A stretch of DNA of 64,000 nucleotides, from assembly GCA_035578155.1 (NCBI GenBank), contig JAPWDM010000006.1, positions 50,277,529 to 50,341,528 on the forward strand, given 5' to 3'. The notes beneath the pieces were generated by a model. That model saw nothing but the letters and a program-made list of their open reading frames with translations, made no database searches and was not told the origin of the DNA. A program made the position numbers and the translations under genes. Origin of the DNA: Brachynemurus nebulosus. Lineage: Eukaryota; Arthropoda; Insecta; Neuroptera; Myrmeleontidae. Shown here in pieces: positions 38,748-47,813 of this stretch (position 1 is its first letter; each line of letters opens with the position of its first letter).

Positions 38748-39092
38748 TCATAATTTCAGGGGAGTCAATGTAAAACTACTAATTGATCCAGCGCAAATTT
38801 TATTTCCAGTTTTATTTTTGTCGGTTTTCTTTTTTTTTTTAATATCCGTTTTTATGTTATTAAGCATTTTTTTTAATTTTTCCACACTGGTCTTTTTTCC
38901 TACCAATTGTTCGTAGTCATTTTGGATATTGGTCCAAGCTTTTTCTTTTGCTGCAGTTATCTTGGACGATAATGACCTGTTCAGGGCAGCCGTATTATTT
39001 CTTAAGGTGTTAACAAAAATTAATCTCGAATCAGTAATTGTAGATTCTTCTGACACAGAAGTAAATTGCGTTTCTTCATCATTACTAGACAT
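38748..39092 (-). CDS. Myb/SANT-like DNA-binding protein of a Harbinger element (N-terminal part)
   Basis: A 114-residue minus-strand frame starts MSSNDEETQF. Residues about 24-90 fit the Myb/SANT-like domain common in insect Harbinger second proteins: FVNTLRNN, then KEKAWTNIQNDY, then LKKMLNNIKTDIKKKKK and TGNK. The three-helix pattern with conserved W and K-rich third helix binds DNA near element ends (family knowledge). It lies just inside the right terminal repeat, opposite in direction to the transposase remnant at 32047. The frame ends soon after TGNK in unrelated-looking residues, so the rest is either a second exon or lost. Open but probably truncated. Confidence 0.55.
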   Translation of the reverse strand: MSSNDEETQFTSVSEESTITDSRLIFVNTLRNNTAALNRSLSSKITAAKEKAWTNIQNDYEQLVGKKTSVEKLKKMLNNIKTDIKKKKKTDKNKTGNKICAGSISSFTLTPLKL

Positions 39093-39589
39093 ATTAATTT
39101 ATTCCAGAACACGAACTGAATCGAACTGAACAAAGAATATTTTTGAAATTAACCGTTAATGATTGTTTACATGTATACACTGGTAGTAAATACTCAAAGT
39201 GAAGTAAAAGGAATACTTATACTGTAAGTATACTGTAAGTACACTACACATAAATACTTATGGGGGCCAGTGTTTACTTATAAGGTTTAGTGCAATATTA
39301 TTCTCATAATTTGAAGTAAATACTTAACTAGTATTTACTTTACTGGACTAGTATTTACTTTAAAGTAAAAAGTATTCATTATTCACATTACCCAATATGT
39401 CTTCGTCAAAAAATATTGTGCCCCCGTCCGGATAATAGAGGGTCCGCTTAAGAGGGTGCAGAATGCAGTGGTTTTAGTATAGCACGTCACCGTCATAAAC
39501 AATGTGTCCGGCTATAGGAGGGGTGCGGTTAAGAGAGGTGTCTTTAATCAGAGGTTGTACTGTAGGTAATTTGTTATACCAACATTTAA

Positions 39590-39835
39590 AGAATATATTC
39601 CTTAAGAAGCAACCATATTTCGCGAAGTTGACCGAGGCGAGGTTGGCTGAAGCAGGCCGAGGCATATGGATAACATTATAACACCCACCACGAGGCACAA
39701 CGAGGTGACCGTCTACACTATAGATTCCCAACGAGGGCGATACCGACCCCCGCGGGCGCTGGAGCCTTCCATGGGGGCGGTAGCGGATACAGAGGGATAT
39801 AAGGGGCGCTGAGGTCAAGACGGGTGGTCAAATAA
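39590..39835. other. G+C-rich island of unknown nature
   Basis: About 245 bp strikingly richer in G+C than its surroundings, with words such as GACCCCCGCGGGCGCTGG and ATGGGGGCGGTAGCGG. A minus-strand frame (39474-39818) crosses it but enters the pogo-like terminus at its end, so that frame as a whole is not a gene. I cannot assign it: possible exon or promoter relic, or acquired DNA. Confidence 0.4.
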
Positions 39836-40024
39836 TTAAATTAAATTAATATAATATATTTAATATTTAGTTTGTTAAGAGGAGATTCGCCAAAAAACGT
39901 CAAAAATCGACCCTTTTTTATTTTTTTATACGAAAAAATATTTTATTAAAAAACTAAATATACAACATTGTTTCTACATGTCTTGAGATAACAAAAAATT
40001 TTTTTTTTTTTTAAATTCAAAAAT

Positions 40025-40600
40025 GAGCAGGATATAAATGGCTTCGAAGTCGACACTGCGAGATTTTTCCACCTTAATGGTTCCTCGCGTTCTAAATTCC
40101 CCAGTGAACCAAAATAAAAAAAAAAAAAAATTTCTGAAAATATAAAGTTACGCATTAACTAGAATCTAAGAAAATAATAGAAAACCACTGAAAAATCCAA
40201 TTTTAAAAATAAATTTTCAAAAATCACCGCTTCTTCTCGACTATAAATAGCCGCCATTTTGAAAATATATTACGGAACTAAAAGATCCCAGTTTTGCCAA
40301 AATGACGGTATCGAGGAATAATATGCACTTTGATTTACATCAATATCTCAAATATTTTTTAATACACATGAGAAACCATGTCGCAAAACGTATTTTCGAG
40401 AAAAAAGCATTTAAAGCTTTTTGGTTTTTAAATTGAATTATAGTAAAGTACGTGCACTAAAATGCCCATAACATTTTGATTTTCCGTTTTTTTAAATAAA
40501 ATTTTAGGAAAATATTTTTAGCACCTTAAGGAACATAATTATGAAGAAAAAATATAGATTTAGTTTTTTTTAGTGAAACTCTCCTTAAGGGGAGGTTTAC
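40025..40600 (+). repeat. Dispersed repeat shared with 22175-22700
   Basis: Colinear with 22175-22700 over about 560 bp (see shared words there). An outer inverted pair, TTAAGAGGAGATTCGCC at about 39877 and CTCCTTAAGGGGAGG at about 40580, may mark element ends. Non-coding. Confidence 0.7.
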
Positions 40601-40993
40601 TTAGGAGTCCTTAAAAATTATGTATTTTTCTGGAATTTTTTTCTCAAGAACGGAAGTAAATATCAAATTTTGTACACATATTTATTAAGTATTAAACTAT
40701 ACAAAAAAAAATTTTTCAAGGAAAAATATAAAAAATTGTTCAATTTATAGATAGTGAATTTATAGAATTTATAGATAGTCAATTTATAGAAAATCCGATG
40801 CCTTGTTGGTTCACATCATAGCGCCGGTAATAAACCATTGAAATCCAAAAACAAAAAAGATTTATAAAATAAATGAACAGTACCGGCACCTATACTTATA
40901 ATATCAATAAATTGCTGAAAAAAAAAATGGCGGATGTGTGAACTTTTGATTACGATTTTTGTCTTATTTTTCGCTCTTTAAAGTAAATTAAAA
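40601..40993. other. AT-rich spacer, short local repeat
   Basis: Contains three copies of AATTTATAGATAGT-like sequence near 40740-40790; nothing else was recognised. Confidence 0.35.
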
Positions 40994-41296
40994 TACCCCT
41001 GTCACAGCATCCTGCATAACATAGCGAATTTCAGTTTATAAATATCCGTTTTTCTGTGATTTTTCCTCCTCTTTCTAATGATGTAAATAAATGTTGCAAA
41101 AATTTTTTAACTTGAGACAATTTTGGCAAAAAACTAATCTCTTTCGCGAAAAATGACAAAAAAAACCATATTCCACGCATCCGCCATGGCTGGCTAACGA
41201 ACTTGTCCAACGGTGTGGGACTAAATATAAATATATAAATTTTAGTGAATATTATTTTCGGTTTCTAGGGACCTCAAAACAAAGTTAGAGTCCCGG
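40994..41296 (-). mobile_element. HINE fragment G
   Basis: Starts TACCCCTGTCACAGCATCCT and ACATAGCGAATTTC, runs through the core (GCATCCGCCATGGCTGGC) with almost no (TA)n, and breaks off after GGACCTCAAAACAAAG and a CCCGGGA remnant. The hairpin end is missing. Confidence 0.6.
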
Positions 41297-41571
41297 GAGA
41301 TTTTTTTCGGAGCTCTAAAAAAATAGGACTTTCTTCGGAACCCTAAACAAAAGGCATATAAATAACATACAAAACATATACAAGTTATGAACTACAATAT
41401 AGCCATTTAACAATATCCTCACATTACACTAAATTCAACATTAGCATACGTGACAAACAACAAGTATAATTTCAAGTGAAAGGAAAGTCCAACTTCTGAC
41501 CTATATTCATTAAGTATATCCGCAGGACACACGACCAATGTCATTCCAGAAAGTAACAGGAAATTCAACCG

Positions 41572-41578
41572 TATATAA
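41572..41578 (+). promoter_or_regulatory. LTR TATA box
   Basis: TATATAA in the 5' LTR; the transcript would begin about 30 nt downstream, near 41605. Confidence 0.55.
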
Positions 41579-41744
41579 GTCACGATACAAATGGGCCAAA
41601 CAGCAGTTGCTCACCATCCGTCTTACCGAAGTCAACTACATACCAGATGGTTAACTTGAATACCGCGGCGGTGATAAAGTAAATTATTTTATTACAAATT
41701 ATATTGTAAAAAATTGTATTCTTGTAAAAATTTGTATTTTGTGA

Positions 41745-41750
41745 AATAAA
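41745..41750 (+). terminator. LTR poly(A) signal
   Basis: AATAAA near the LTR end; the equivalent in the 3' LTR (about 46208) would serve mRNA 3' end formation. Confidence 0.6.
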
Positions 41751-41789
41751 ATTCTTTTTTTAAACATAAACTTCTGCCGAGTTTATATT

Positions 41790-41807
41790 TGGCGCAGCCG
41801 GTAGGAT
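41790..41807 (+). promoter_or_regulatory. Primer-binding site, tRNA-Ser type
   Basis: TGGCGCAGCCGGTAGGAT begins at the last base of the LTR. It matches the tRNA-Ser site used by the 17.6/297 group (TGGCGCAGTCGG...) with one difference. It primes minus-strand DNA synthesis. Confidence 0.8.
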
Positions 41808-42106
41808 AGTGCAGGAAAATTTCGTAAACCTCCACTATCTAAGCGCTCATCGTAAAGTTAACGCGACAGTTAAACTACGAGTGTCTTTTAAGACTTTGGA
41901 GCCGAACCTACAAACCAAACAAATAAAATATACAACTCGACTGGAACACCAACAGTGGTTTGGAGCAACATATTCCCGGACAACGACATTCTCGACGGCT
42001 TATCGAGAAGTAGTGGCGATACATCAATTCACGACGGTTTATCGTGAAGAAGGTCGACTTCGCTCAGTCAACGTCTAGAACTGCACGTACGCTGGTTCAA
42101 CTGGAT

Positions 42107-42132
42107 ATGTGGAAATCATCAGTTCTATTGTT
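42107..42132 (+). CDS. env: Predicted leader exon of spliced env mRNA
   Basis: An ATG at 42107 opens eight codons plus two bases and ends at a strong splice donor, GTAAGT (42133-42138). The acceptor at 44259-44260 (TTGTTACAG, exon from 44261) joins it in frame with the env frame. The coding content is hydrophobic after a lysine, so the joined start would act as a signal peptide, which the unspliced env frame lacks. The gag start (42171) lies inside the intron. Env expression from a spliced subgenomic mRNA is established for errantiviruses; these sites are my inference. Confidence 0.6.
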
Positions 42133-42170
42133 GTAAGTCTTTACTTTCCTATATTATTGCATGATTTCCG

Positions 42171-44249
42171 ATGCCTAAACCTTACCCCACTGCTAAAAGT
42201 ATTAAATTCCTGAAGAAAAACGACGGTTTATCGTTTAATTCAGATTCAAGTACATCAAGTAGTTGTGACTTCGCTAATAATATTGAAATTATTAATAATA
42301 CTGAATCAAACAATTTAAGTGAAAATTTAGAAAATATGGCACAACCTAGACTAGTATCTATCGATCAATCAGCTAACGCAGTAGAAACTTTATTAAAAAA
42401 CTTTCAAATCCCTGATATTATTAAAACAATTATTCCTTATGACGGCAATAGAAGTAATTTGTTTAATTTTATCGATAGCGTTGATATGGCTGTTGGTCTA
42501 TTATTTAGTTTAGTTGACGATAATTTAAAAAACCTTTATAGTAACGAAATTAGAAAAAAAATAATAGGTCCAGCAAATGACGTACTAAATCAGTATGGTA
42601 GAGTGAGAAATTGGGATAGCATCAAAGAAATTTTAATAGGGCATTATGCAGATAAGAGAGATGAATATAGTTTGGCTCGGGATTTATACTCGCTAACTCA
42701 AGGAAATCAATCGGTTGAATTATTCTTTAGTAGAGTTAATGAAGTATTAGCCCAACTTATAAATAATATTTCTCTAACGAATACTGACGAGACTGTTAAG
42801 AAAGTCAAAATAGAACTTTATAATCAAGCAGCACTAGATTGTTTTCTAACAGGACTTAATAGGAATATAGGAAACATTGTTCGTGCTTTCCAGCCTAAGA
42901 CACTTGGAGAAGCATGGCAATGTGTACAGAGGGAATTAAACGTTTATTACAAACAAACTCAATACGGAAACGTTAGGCCGCAACCAGAAGACACTAACAC
43001 ACCACCGAAACAAATTATTCGTCACGTATACACACCTACACAACCACAAATTCCACATACACCAAGACAACATTTTAATACGAATATACAACCTGTTCAA
43101 AACGTATTCGGAAACCATCCTTGTTTAGAATATGTACCCCAAAATCAAAGAGTTTACAATAATTTTAATCAAAATCGACCTCAACAAAATTACCATACAA
43201 TACAGCAAAGTCCAGTCCGTCCGCAACAACAAACACAACCTAATAGGTTTACCCCCGAACCTATGGATACAACGTCAGGTAATACTAGACGAATCAATAA
43301 TAATAACCATCCATTTAGACAAACGGAACCACCCAGGGTAATTTCAAAAGAATTGTTCAAACAGAAATACTATTACGAACCAACAGAAACAGAAATAGAA
43401 TCAACAAATCCGTTAGAATATCAATTCAACGAAGAACCCAAATCAGTGGAATTCGACCAAACTGACCTAAACAACATAAACTACGAATCTGCCGGATACG
43501 TAGAATTAAATTTACAACAGACCAAGAACGGGACGTTACCATACATAATAATAAAAAACGGACCACAGAGACTAAAATTCTTAATAGATACAGGAGCTGA
43601 CAATAATTTTATAGACCCAAAGCATGTTGAAAATCTAACTTTAATCCCGACAGACGTAGAAGTAAAAACGGCACTCAAAACACACAAAATTAATAATAAA
43701 ATACGCATCTCATACTTAAACGAATTAGATAACACAGAGCCATTAGAATTTCTCGTATTTAAATTTCATTATTATTTCGATGGCATCATAGGAAACCAAA
43801 CATTGAGACAATTGAAAACAAAAATAAATTACAATAATCATACAATACAATTCGGGCGAGCTATTAACCGACTATATTACAAATCGTGCATGACACCGAT
43901 AGTTTTTACATTAGAATCACAGAAACAAAACATGATTGAAGTATCCACTTTAATAAAAAATGGAGACATACTGACCCCTACTATTAAACTAAATCCCCAA
44001 GTAAAAACTGCTAATAGAATACACACTGCACATAAAAAACAAAAACAAACGTTAGCCAAAAACAACAATAAACGAAACGATCCACCACAACTAAACATAG
44101 GAGACACAGTTTATGTTAAAAATATACAACGTAACACGAAATTATTACCTCCGTACAATGCAAAAAAAGTAACTGACGACAATAAATTAACCTTTAAAAC
44201 AAAGAATTACAAATATCACAAAGTCAAAATAAAACCTAAAAGAAAGTAA
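42171..44249 (+). CDS. gag-pol (deleted): Gag-protease fused to integrase C-terminus
   Basis: One 692-codon frame. Residues 1 to about 330 are the Gag capsid region; a Q/N/P-rich linker follows, with PEPMDTT near 364, and there is no CCHC knuckle, as in 17.6/297-type Gags. Residues about 440-565 are a retropepsin-like aspartic protease with the catalytic DTGA at 473-476. From about 610 the sequence is the C-terminal end of integrase: GDTVYVKN at 644-651, then RNTKLLPPY and a KYHKVKIKPKRK tail. Between about 575 and 610 the reverse transcriptase, RNase H and catalytic integrase are missing, with the frame kept. In relatives Gag and Pol are separate frames joined by frameshifting; here they are continuous. 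Gag would form particles and protease would cut it; enzymes must come from another element. A 5-codon upstream frame (42161-42178) overlaps the start. Confidence 0.85.
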   Translation: MPKPYPTAKSIKFLKKNDGLSFNSDSSTSSSCDFANNIEIINNTESNNLSENLENMAQPRLVSIDQSANAVETLLKNFQIPDIIKTIIPYDGNRSNLFNFIDSVDMAVGLLFSLVDDNLKNLYSNEIRKKIIGPANDVLNQYGRVRNWDSIKEILIGHYADKRDEYSLARDLYSLTQGNQSVELFFSRVNEVLAQLINNISLTNTDETVKKVKIELYNQAALDCFLTGLNRNIGNIVRAFQPKTLGEAWQCVQRELNVYYKQTQYGNVRPQPEDTNTPPKQIIRHVYTPTQPQIPHTPRQHFNTNIQPVQNVFGNHPCLEYVPQNQRVYNNFNQNRPQQNYHTIQQSPVRPQQQTQPNRFTPEPMDTTSGNTRRINNNNHPFRQTEPPRVISKELFKQKYYYEPTETEIESTNPLEYQFNEEPKSVEFDQTDLNNINYESAGYVELNLQQTKNGTLPYIIIKNGPQRLKFLIDTGADNNFIDPKHVENLTLIPTDVEVKTALKTHKINNKIRISYLNELDNTEPLEFLVFKFHYYFDGIIGNQTLRQLKTKINYNNHTIQFGRAINRLYYKSCMTPIVFTLESQKQNMIEVSTLIKNGDILTPTIKLNPQVKTANRIHTAHKKQKQTLAKNNNKRNDPPQLNIGDTVYVKNIQRNTKLLPPYNAKKVTDDNKLTFKTKNYKYHKVKIKPKRK

Positions 44250-44258
44250 TGTTGTTAC

Positions 44259-44260
44259 AG
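44259..44260 (+). promoter_or_regulatory. Splice acceptor for env
   Basis: AG of TTGTTACAG, 10 nt before the first env ATG (44271). Phase matches the donor at 42133. Confidence 0.6.
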
Positions 44261-44270
44261 GTTCTTAACA

Positions 44271-45836
44271 ATGACGAACGCGCAAAGAATAGAATACCAC
44301 GACATATCGCACACAAAAGGACTTATCGCACTTAATTTAGGTACAACTAGAGTAGTTTCCCATTATAATAATCTAATACATATAATTAACATAACTAACA
44401 TTAGAGACACATTAGGGTACTTAAGAGATAACATTTATAATACTAGTCTTAACGCAACATTATTTTACAATACGAAAAATCTAAAGGATTTATACAACAA
44501 AATAGAGCGAAACTTAGAAAACTTAGAACCGAGGACAATTAGAAGTAAAAGAGGTTTGATAAACGCATTAGGGACCGTAATAAAAGCAATATCTGGCAAT
44601 ATGGACAACAACGACGCGATAGAAATCAACAAACAAATAGAAACCCTCAAAGATAATAGTTTGTTACTAAAGGACAGAATAGACCAACAACACAGATTAA
44701 ACACACAGATGATCGAGCGATTTAATAACATCACGGATTTTATAAATACTGAACAAGCTAAACTTAAAATTTTAGCCAATGCTATGAAAACATATCCCCA
44801 AATAGAACAACAACTGTTTCAGTCACAATACTATTTTTCCTTACAATCACAACTTCAATACTTAAACCAGCACGTTAACGACATTATATTATCGATAGAA
44901 CTAGCTAAGTTAAATGTGATATCTAGGCATATCCTTACAAAGAATGAATTAAAGTTAGTTTATGAAAATTTGAAAAGTAGTATCAACATTATTAGTGATG
45001 AACACTTGTATGAACTACTCAACCTAAAAGCCTACTACAACGGAACCAATATCATATTCGCTGTAATGATTCCACAGTTCAGGAATAATATTTTTAACAC
45101 TATCAAAATAAGACCCATCCCTGAAAACCATCAAATTATAAAACCAAAAACCAATATAATCCTGCATAACAAAACCCATTACCAATTCCTAGAAAAGACT
45201 TGCAATAAGATAGAACAGGATTTTATCTGCCCACCTGTAATATTAACACCAAAGGAAGCTAACCGATGCGAAATAAAGATATTGGAAAATAAACCAGCAC
45301 AATGTACGCTACATCGCACAATAGGAGAAGAATTCATAGAAGAAATAGAAGACAACCACATAATCGTCATAACTAATCATTCAATCGACATCACGAACAA
45401 CTGCGGAAAGAACATTACCAACTTCATTGGAAAACTACATATCATCGTAGACCAATGTTATGTAACGATCAACCAAATAACTTATGGGACTCTAGACAAT
45501 ACCATCAACAACATAGTTTTGGAACAAATATTATATAACACTGTTAATATTACTGACATTTCTAAAGATATAAACTTAGATCTGTTACAGCTGAAACATC
45601 TAGAAAATACGGATACCATTCAATTTATCAAATATCAACATTACACCCACATGACCGTCACAGTCATCACCATTGGAATCTTAATAGTAATCGGTACGAG
45701 TTACGTTACATGCAGAAGATGCAAGAGAGCAAAAACAACACAAGAATCAGTCCAATACATGATGGCACCTACGGCACCACCAATCGACAGGTCGTCAGTC
45801 GTTCAATTCCCCTTCAAAATTGAACTTCCATCTTAG
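44271..45836 (+). CDS. env: Errantivirus envelope glycoprotein
   Basis: A 521-codon open frame. Residues 91-94 (RSKR) form a furin-type cleavage site, followed at once by a hydrophobic GLINALG-type segment and KAISGN then NNDA, the block shared by insect errantivirus Env and baculovirus F proteins (putative fusion peptide). Many N-x-S/T sites suggest glycosylation. A transmembrane helix spans about 461-481, followed by a 40-residue cytoplasmic tail with a PTAP motif at about 500-503. The unspliced frame has no signal peptide; splicing from 42132 would supply one. The stop overlaps the polypurine tract. No stop or frameshift was seen, so the gene looks intact. Env mediates cell-surface entry and exchange between cells (family knowledge). 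Confidence 0.88.
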   Translation: MTNAQRIEYHDISHTKGLIALNLGTTRVVSHYNNLIHIINITNIRDTLGYLRDNIYNTSLNATLFYNTKNLKDLYNKIERNLENLEPRTIRSKRGLINALGTVIKAISGNMDNNDAIEINKQIETLKDNSLLLKDRIDQQHRLNTQMIERFNNITDFINTEQAKLKILANAMKTYPQIEQQLFQSQYYFSLQSQLQYLNQHVNDIILSIELAKLNVISRHILTKNELKLVYENLKSSINIISDEHLYELLNLKAYYNGTNIIFAVMIPQFRNNIFNTIKIRPIPENHQIIKPKTNIILHNKTHYQFLEKTCNKIEQDFICPPVILTPKEANRCEIKILENKPAQCTLHRTIGEEFIEEIEDNHIIVITNHSIDITNNCGKNITNFIGKLHIIVDQCYVTINQITYGTLDNTINNIVLEQILYNTVNITDISKDINLDLLQLKHLENTDTIQFIKYQHYTHMTVTVITIGILIVIGTSYVTCRRCKRAKTTQESVQYMMAPTAPPIDRSSVVQFPFKIELPS

Positions 45837-45845
45837 GGAGGGAAG
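45835..45845 (+). promoter_or_regulatory. Polypurine tract
   Basis: AGGGAGGGAAG immediately before the 3' LTR; primes plus-strand DNA synthesis. It overlaps the env stop codon. Confidence 0.85.
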
Positions 45846-46253
45846 AGTTATGAACTACAATATAGCCATTTAACAATATCCTCACATTACACTAAATTCA
45901 ACATTAGCATACGTGACAAACAACAAGTATAATTTCAAGTGAAAGGAAAGTCCAACTTCTGACCTATATTCATTAAGTATATCCGCAGGACACACGACCA
46001 ATGTCATTCCAGAAAGTAACAGGAAATTCAACCGTATATAAGTCACGATACAAATGGGCCAAACAGCAGTTGCTCACCATCCGTCTTACCGAAGTCAACT
46101 ACATACCAGATGGTTAACTTGAATACCGCGGCGGTGATAAAGTAAATTATTTTATTACAAATTATATTGTAAAAAATTGTATTCTTGTAAAAATTTGTAT
46201 TTTGTGAAATAAAATTCTTTTTTTAAACATAAACTTCTGCCGAGTTTATATTT
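45846..46253 (+). repeat. 3' LTR, 408 bp
   Basis: Identical by eye to the 5' LTR. Followed by the TACA duplication at 46254. Confidence 0.95.
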
Positions 46254-46343
46254 TACATATGTATATGACTCTACAAGCTATACTGTTGTACAACATACAA
46301 GTATGTATGAGTACCTACTCTACGTTCATATAATTATAATATA

Positions 46344-46667
46344 TACCCCTGTCGCAGCATCCTGTATAACATAGCGAATTACCGCTTATAAAAATTAAAT
46401 TTCCTCGGAAACTAGTTGACATAGAATAATTGTTTAAAGACCTTTTTTATGTAGTTTTTTCTCCTCTTTTAAATGGTGTAAAAAAATTTCACTAAAATTT
46501 TCGAATAAGTAGAAACTTTGTGGAAAAAACCAATTTTTTGCAAGAACAAAAACCATGTTCCTGGCATCCGACGTGTCCGGCTGACGAACTCATCCAAGGG
46601 TTTGGGACTTCCAATGTTTTCATCAAATTTCGTAAAAATTGAATACTTCGTTCGATAGTTATCGCGC

Positions 46668-46731
<64 letters not shown>

Positions 46732-46849
46732 TGGTGAATATTATTTTCGGTTTCTAGGGACCTCGAAACAAATTTCTGCCATAGTCCCGGGCTTAAGTCG
46801 CGTCATGACAGTAGCTGTAATAGCTGAATTCCATTCTGGAAATTCGCTA
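46344..46849 (-). mobile_element. HINE complete short copy F
   Basis: The clearest complete short member (506 bp). Starts TACCCCTGTCGCAGCATCCT and ACATAGCGAATTACC, then the core (CATCCGACGTGTCCGGC, TTTGGGACTTCCAATG), (TA)n at 46671-46727, and ends GAATTCCATTCTGGAAATTC then GCTA. The last 20 bases form the terminal hairpin. T flanks the element on both sides when read on the minus strand. No minisatellite: long copies are this plus the array. Confidence 0.72.
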
Positions 46850-47813
46850 AAAAAAAATATTGAAAGTGTATCGAACTTAGGTATAGGTACCGGAGAATTG
46901 AATTATCTTTAAAATAAAGAAAAAAGAATAAAAAAAGGATCCATCGGATAGATTTTGAGTTACTGTGGTCACCAGTTCCAAAAATGTGATTCCGAGATAT
47001 TATAATTAAGAACCGTATTTTTAAAATTTCGTATTTAATACTCATTACCACGTGAATTACGTGTTTTGGTTTTTTTTTTATAGAAAACTCGTTTCGGTTA
47101 ATCTGTAATAGTCTTTCTTTTTTTTTTAAATTACTTTCAACAAAGTCACTTTGAGAATATTCTACACATAATTTACTATCAATTTCTGCAAAAAAAAAAA
47201 TCGATTTTTTGATCGAATCTCAAGTAAACTTCCCTTTAAATTACTTTCAGCAAAATCACTTTGGGAACATATTCTACACATAACTGGCTATCAATTTCTG
47301 CAAAAAAAAAAAAAAATGGATTTTTTTAAAGATGCTCAAGTAAACCTCACCTTAATATAATAAAATATTTTGTAAGTACAAGCTTTGATCAATAAATATA
47401 TTTCTGCTTATACAATAAACAGATAAAGTAGGTACAGATAAAATGCAACAATATTTTAATATTTTATATATAAAATTAACTATATGGTTACGGACTAGGG
47501 GGCGTTGAAATTTCTGTTTTTTACTAAAGGGGGCGATGATCCAGAAAAGGTTGGGAATCTATAATCTACACTCTCGTACTCGTCAACTTCGCGAGAATGT
47601 AGTTGGTCTATTACATAAGTAGACTTTGTAGTTTAATGGTTGTTTTTTAGCCGACCAAACCAAGACAGTGTTATAATAATTACGCGTAAATTTTTCGTAT
47701 ATATAACTCCAGAACCAATTTTTGACGTACACTATTGTGCGAGATGTTGTTAGAAATATCCTTTAAGATGAAGATGAGATCCTTTTAACCATCTGTTCGT
47801 TTTTAAACCTTAT
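46850..47813. other. AT-rich sequence with a tandem duplication
   Basis: Segment 47130-47345 holds two copies of about 110 bp: AAATTACTTTCA.CAAA..CACTTTG, ACATTCTACACATAA and CTATCAATTTCTGCAAAAAA, each ending near TCAAGTAAAC. No gene is supported. Confidence 0.6.

Larger units (their letters stand above)
31725..39393. mobile_element. Harbinger-like element, heavily interrupted
   Basis: The left end GGCTAATGTGAATAAAAAT and the right end, complement of GGGTAATGTGAATAATGAAT, form an imperfect inverted pair. Both are followed by AGTAAATACTT-like words. Near the left end is a transposase start (32047) and near the right end, on the opposite strand, a Myb/SANT-like protein (38748-39092). This convergent two-gene layout is typical of PIF/Harbinger. 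HINE copies at 32190-35737 and about 38240-38678 are insertions; removing them leaves about 3.7 kb, a normal Harbinger size. The 3-bp target duplication could not be confirmed. Confidence 0.5.
31390..39564. mobile_element. Pogo/Tigger-like shell element, interrupted
   Basis: The left end TATAGTAGAACGTCTGTTAA and the right end, complement of TACAGTACAACCTCTGATTA, match the general form of pogo/Tigger termini (TACAGTAGAACCTC...TTAACCG). Subterminal words GTCCGGTTAATAGAGG, GTCCGGATAATAGAGG and GCGGTTAAGAGAGGTG lie on both sides. Without the inner insertions about 500 bp remain, so it is a MITE-sized derivative. It is split by the Harbinger element at 31725-39393. Confidence 0.55.
41383..41790 (+). 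repeat. 5' LTR, 408 bp
   Basis: Starts AGTTATGAAC and ends GAGTTTATATTT. No difference from the 3' LTR was found by eye over all 408 bp. Contains a TATA box and a poly(A) signal, so the transcription start lies between them. Confidence 0.95.
41379..46257 (+). mobile_element. Errantivirus (gypsy-group LTR element), pol-deleted
   Basis: An LTR retroelement of 4871 bp (41383-46253) is flanked by the 4-bp duplication TACA (41379-41382 and 46254-46257). The target TACATA and LTRs starting AGTTA are typical of insect errantiviruses. It has two identical 408-bp LTRs, a tRNA-Ser-type primer site, a gag-protease frame, a complete env frame and a polypurine tract. RT, RNase H and the integrase core are absent; intact relatives are 7-8 kb. 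Identical LTRs and intact frames indicate a recent insertion, made by enzymes supplied in trans. Confidence 0.93.

Noticed and set aside
39474..39818. 114-residue minus-strand frame over the G+C-rich island
   Set aside because: Its C-terminal part is the pogo-like terminal repeat; only the island itself remains unexplained.
43481..44107. Minus-strand frames inside gag-pol and env (also 44465-44779, 45179-45370)
   Set aside because: Shadows of the real plus-strand frames.
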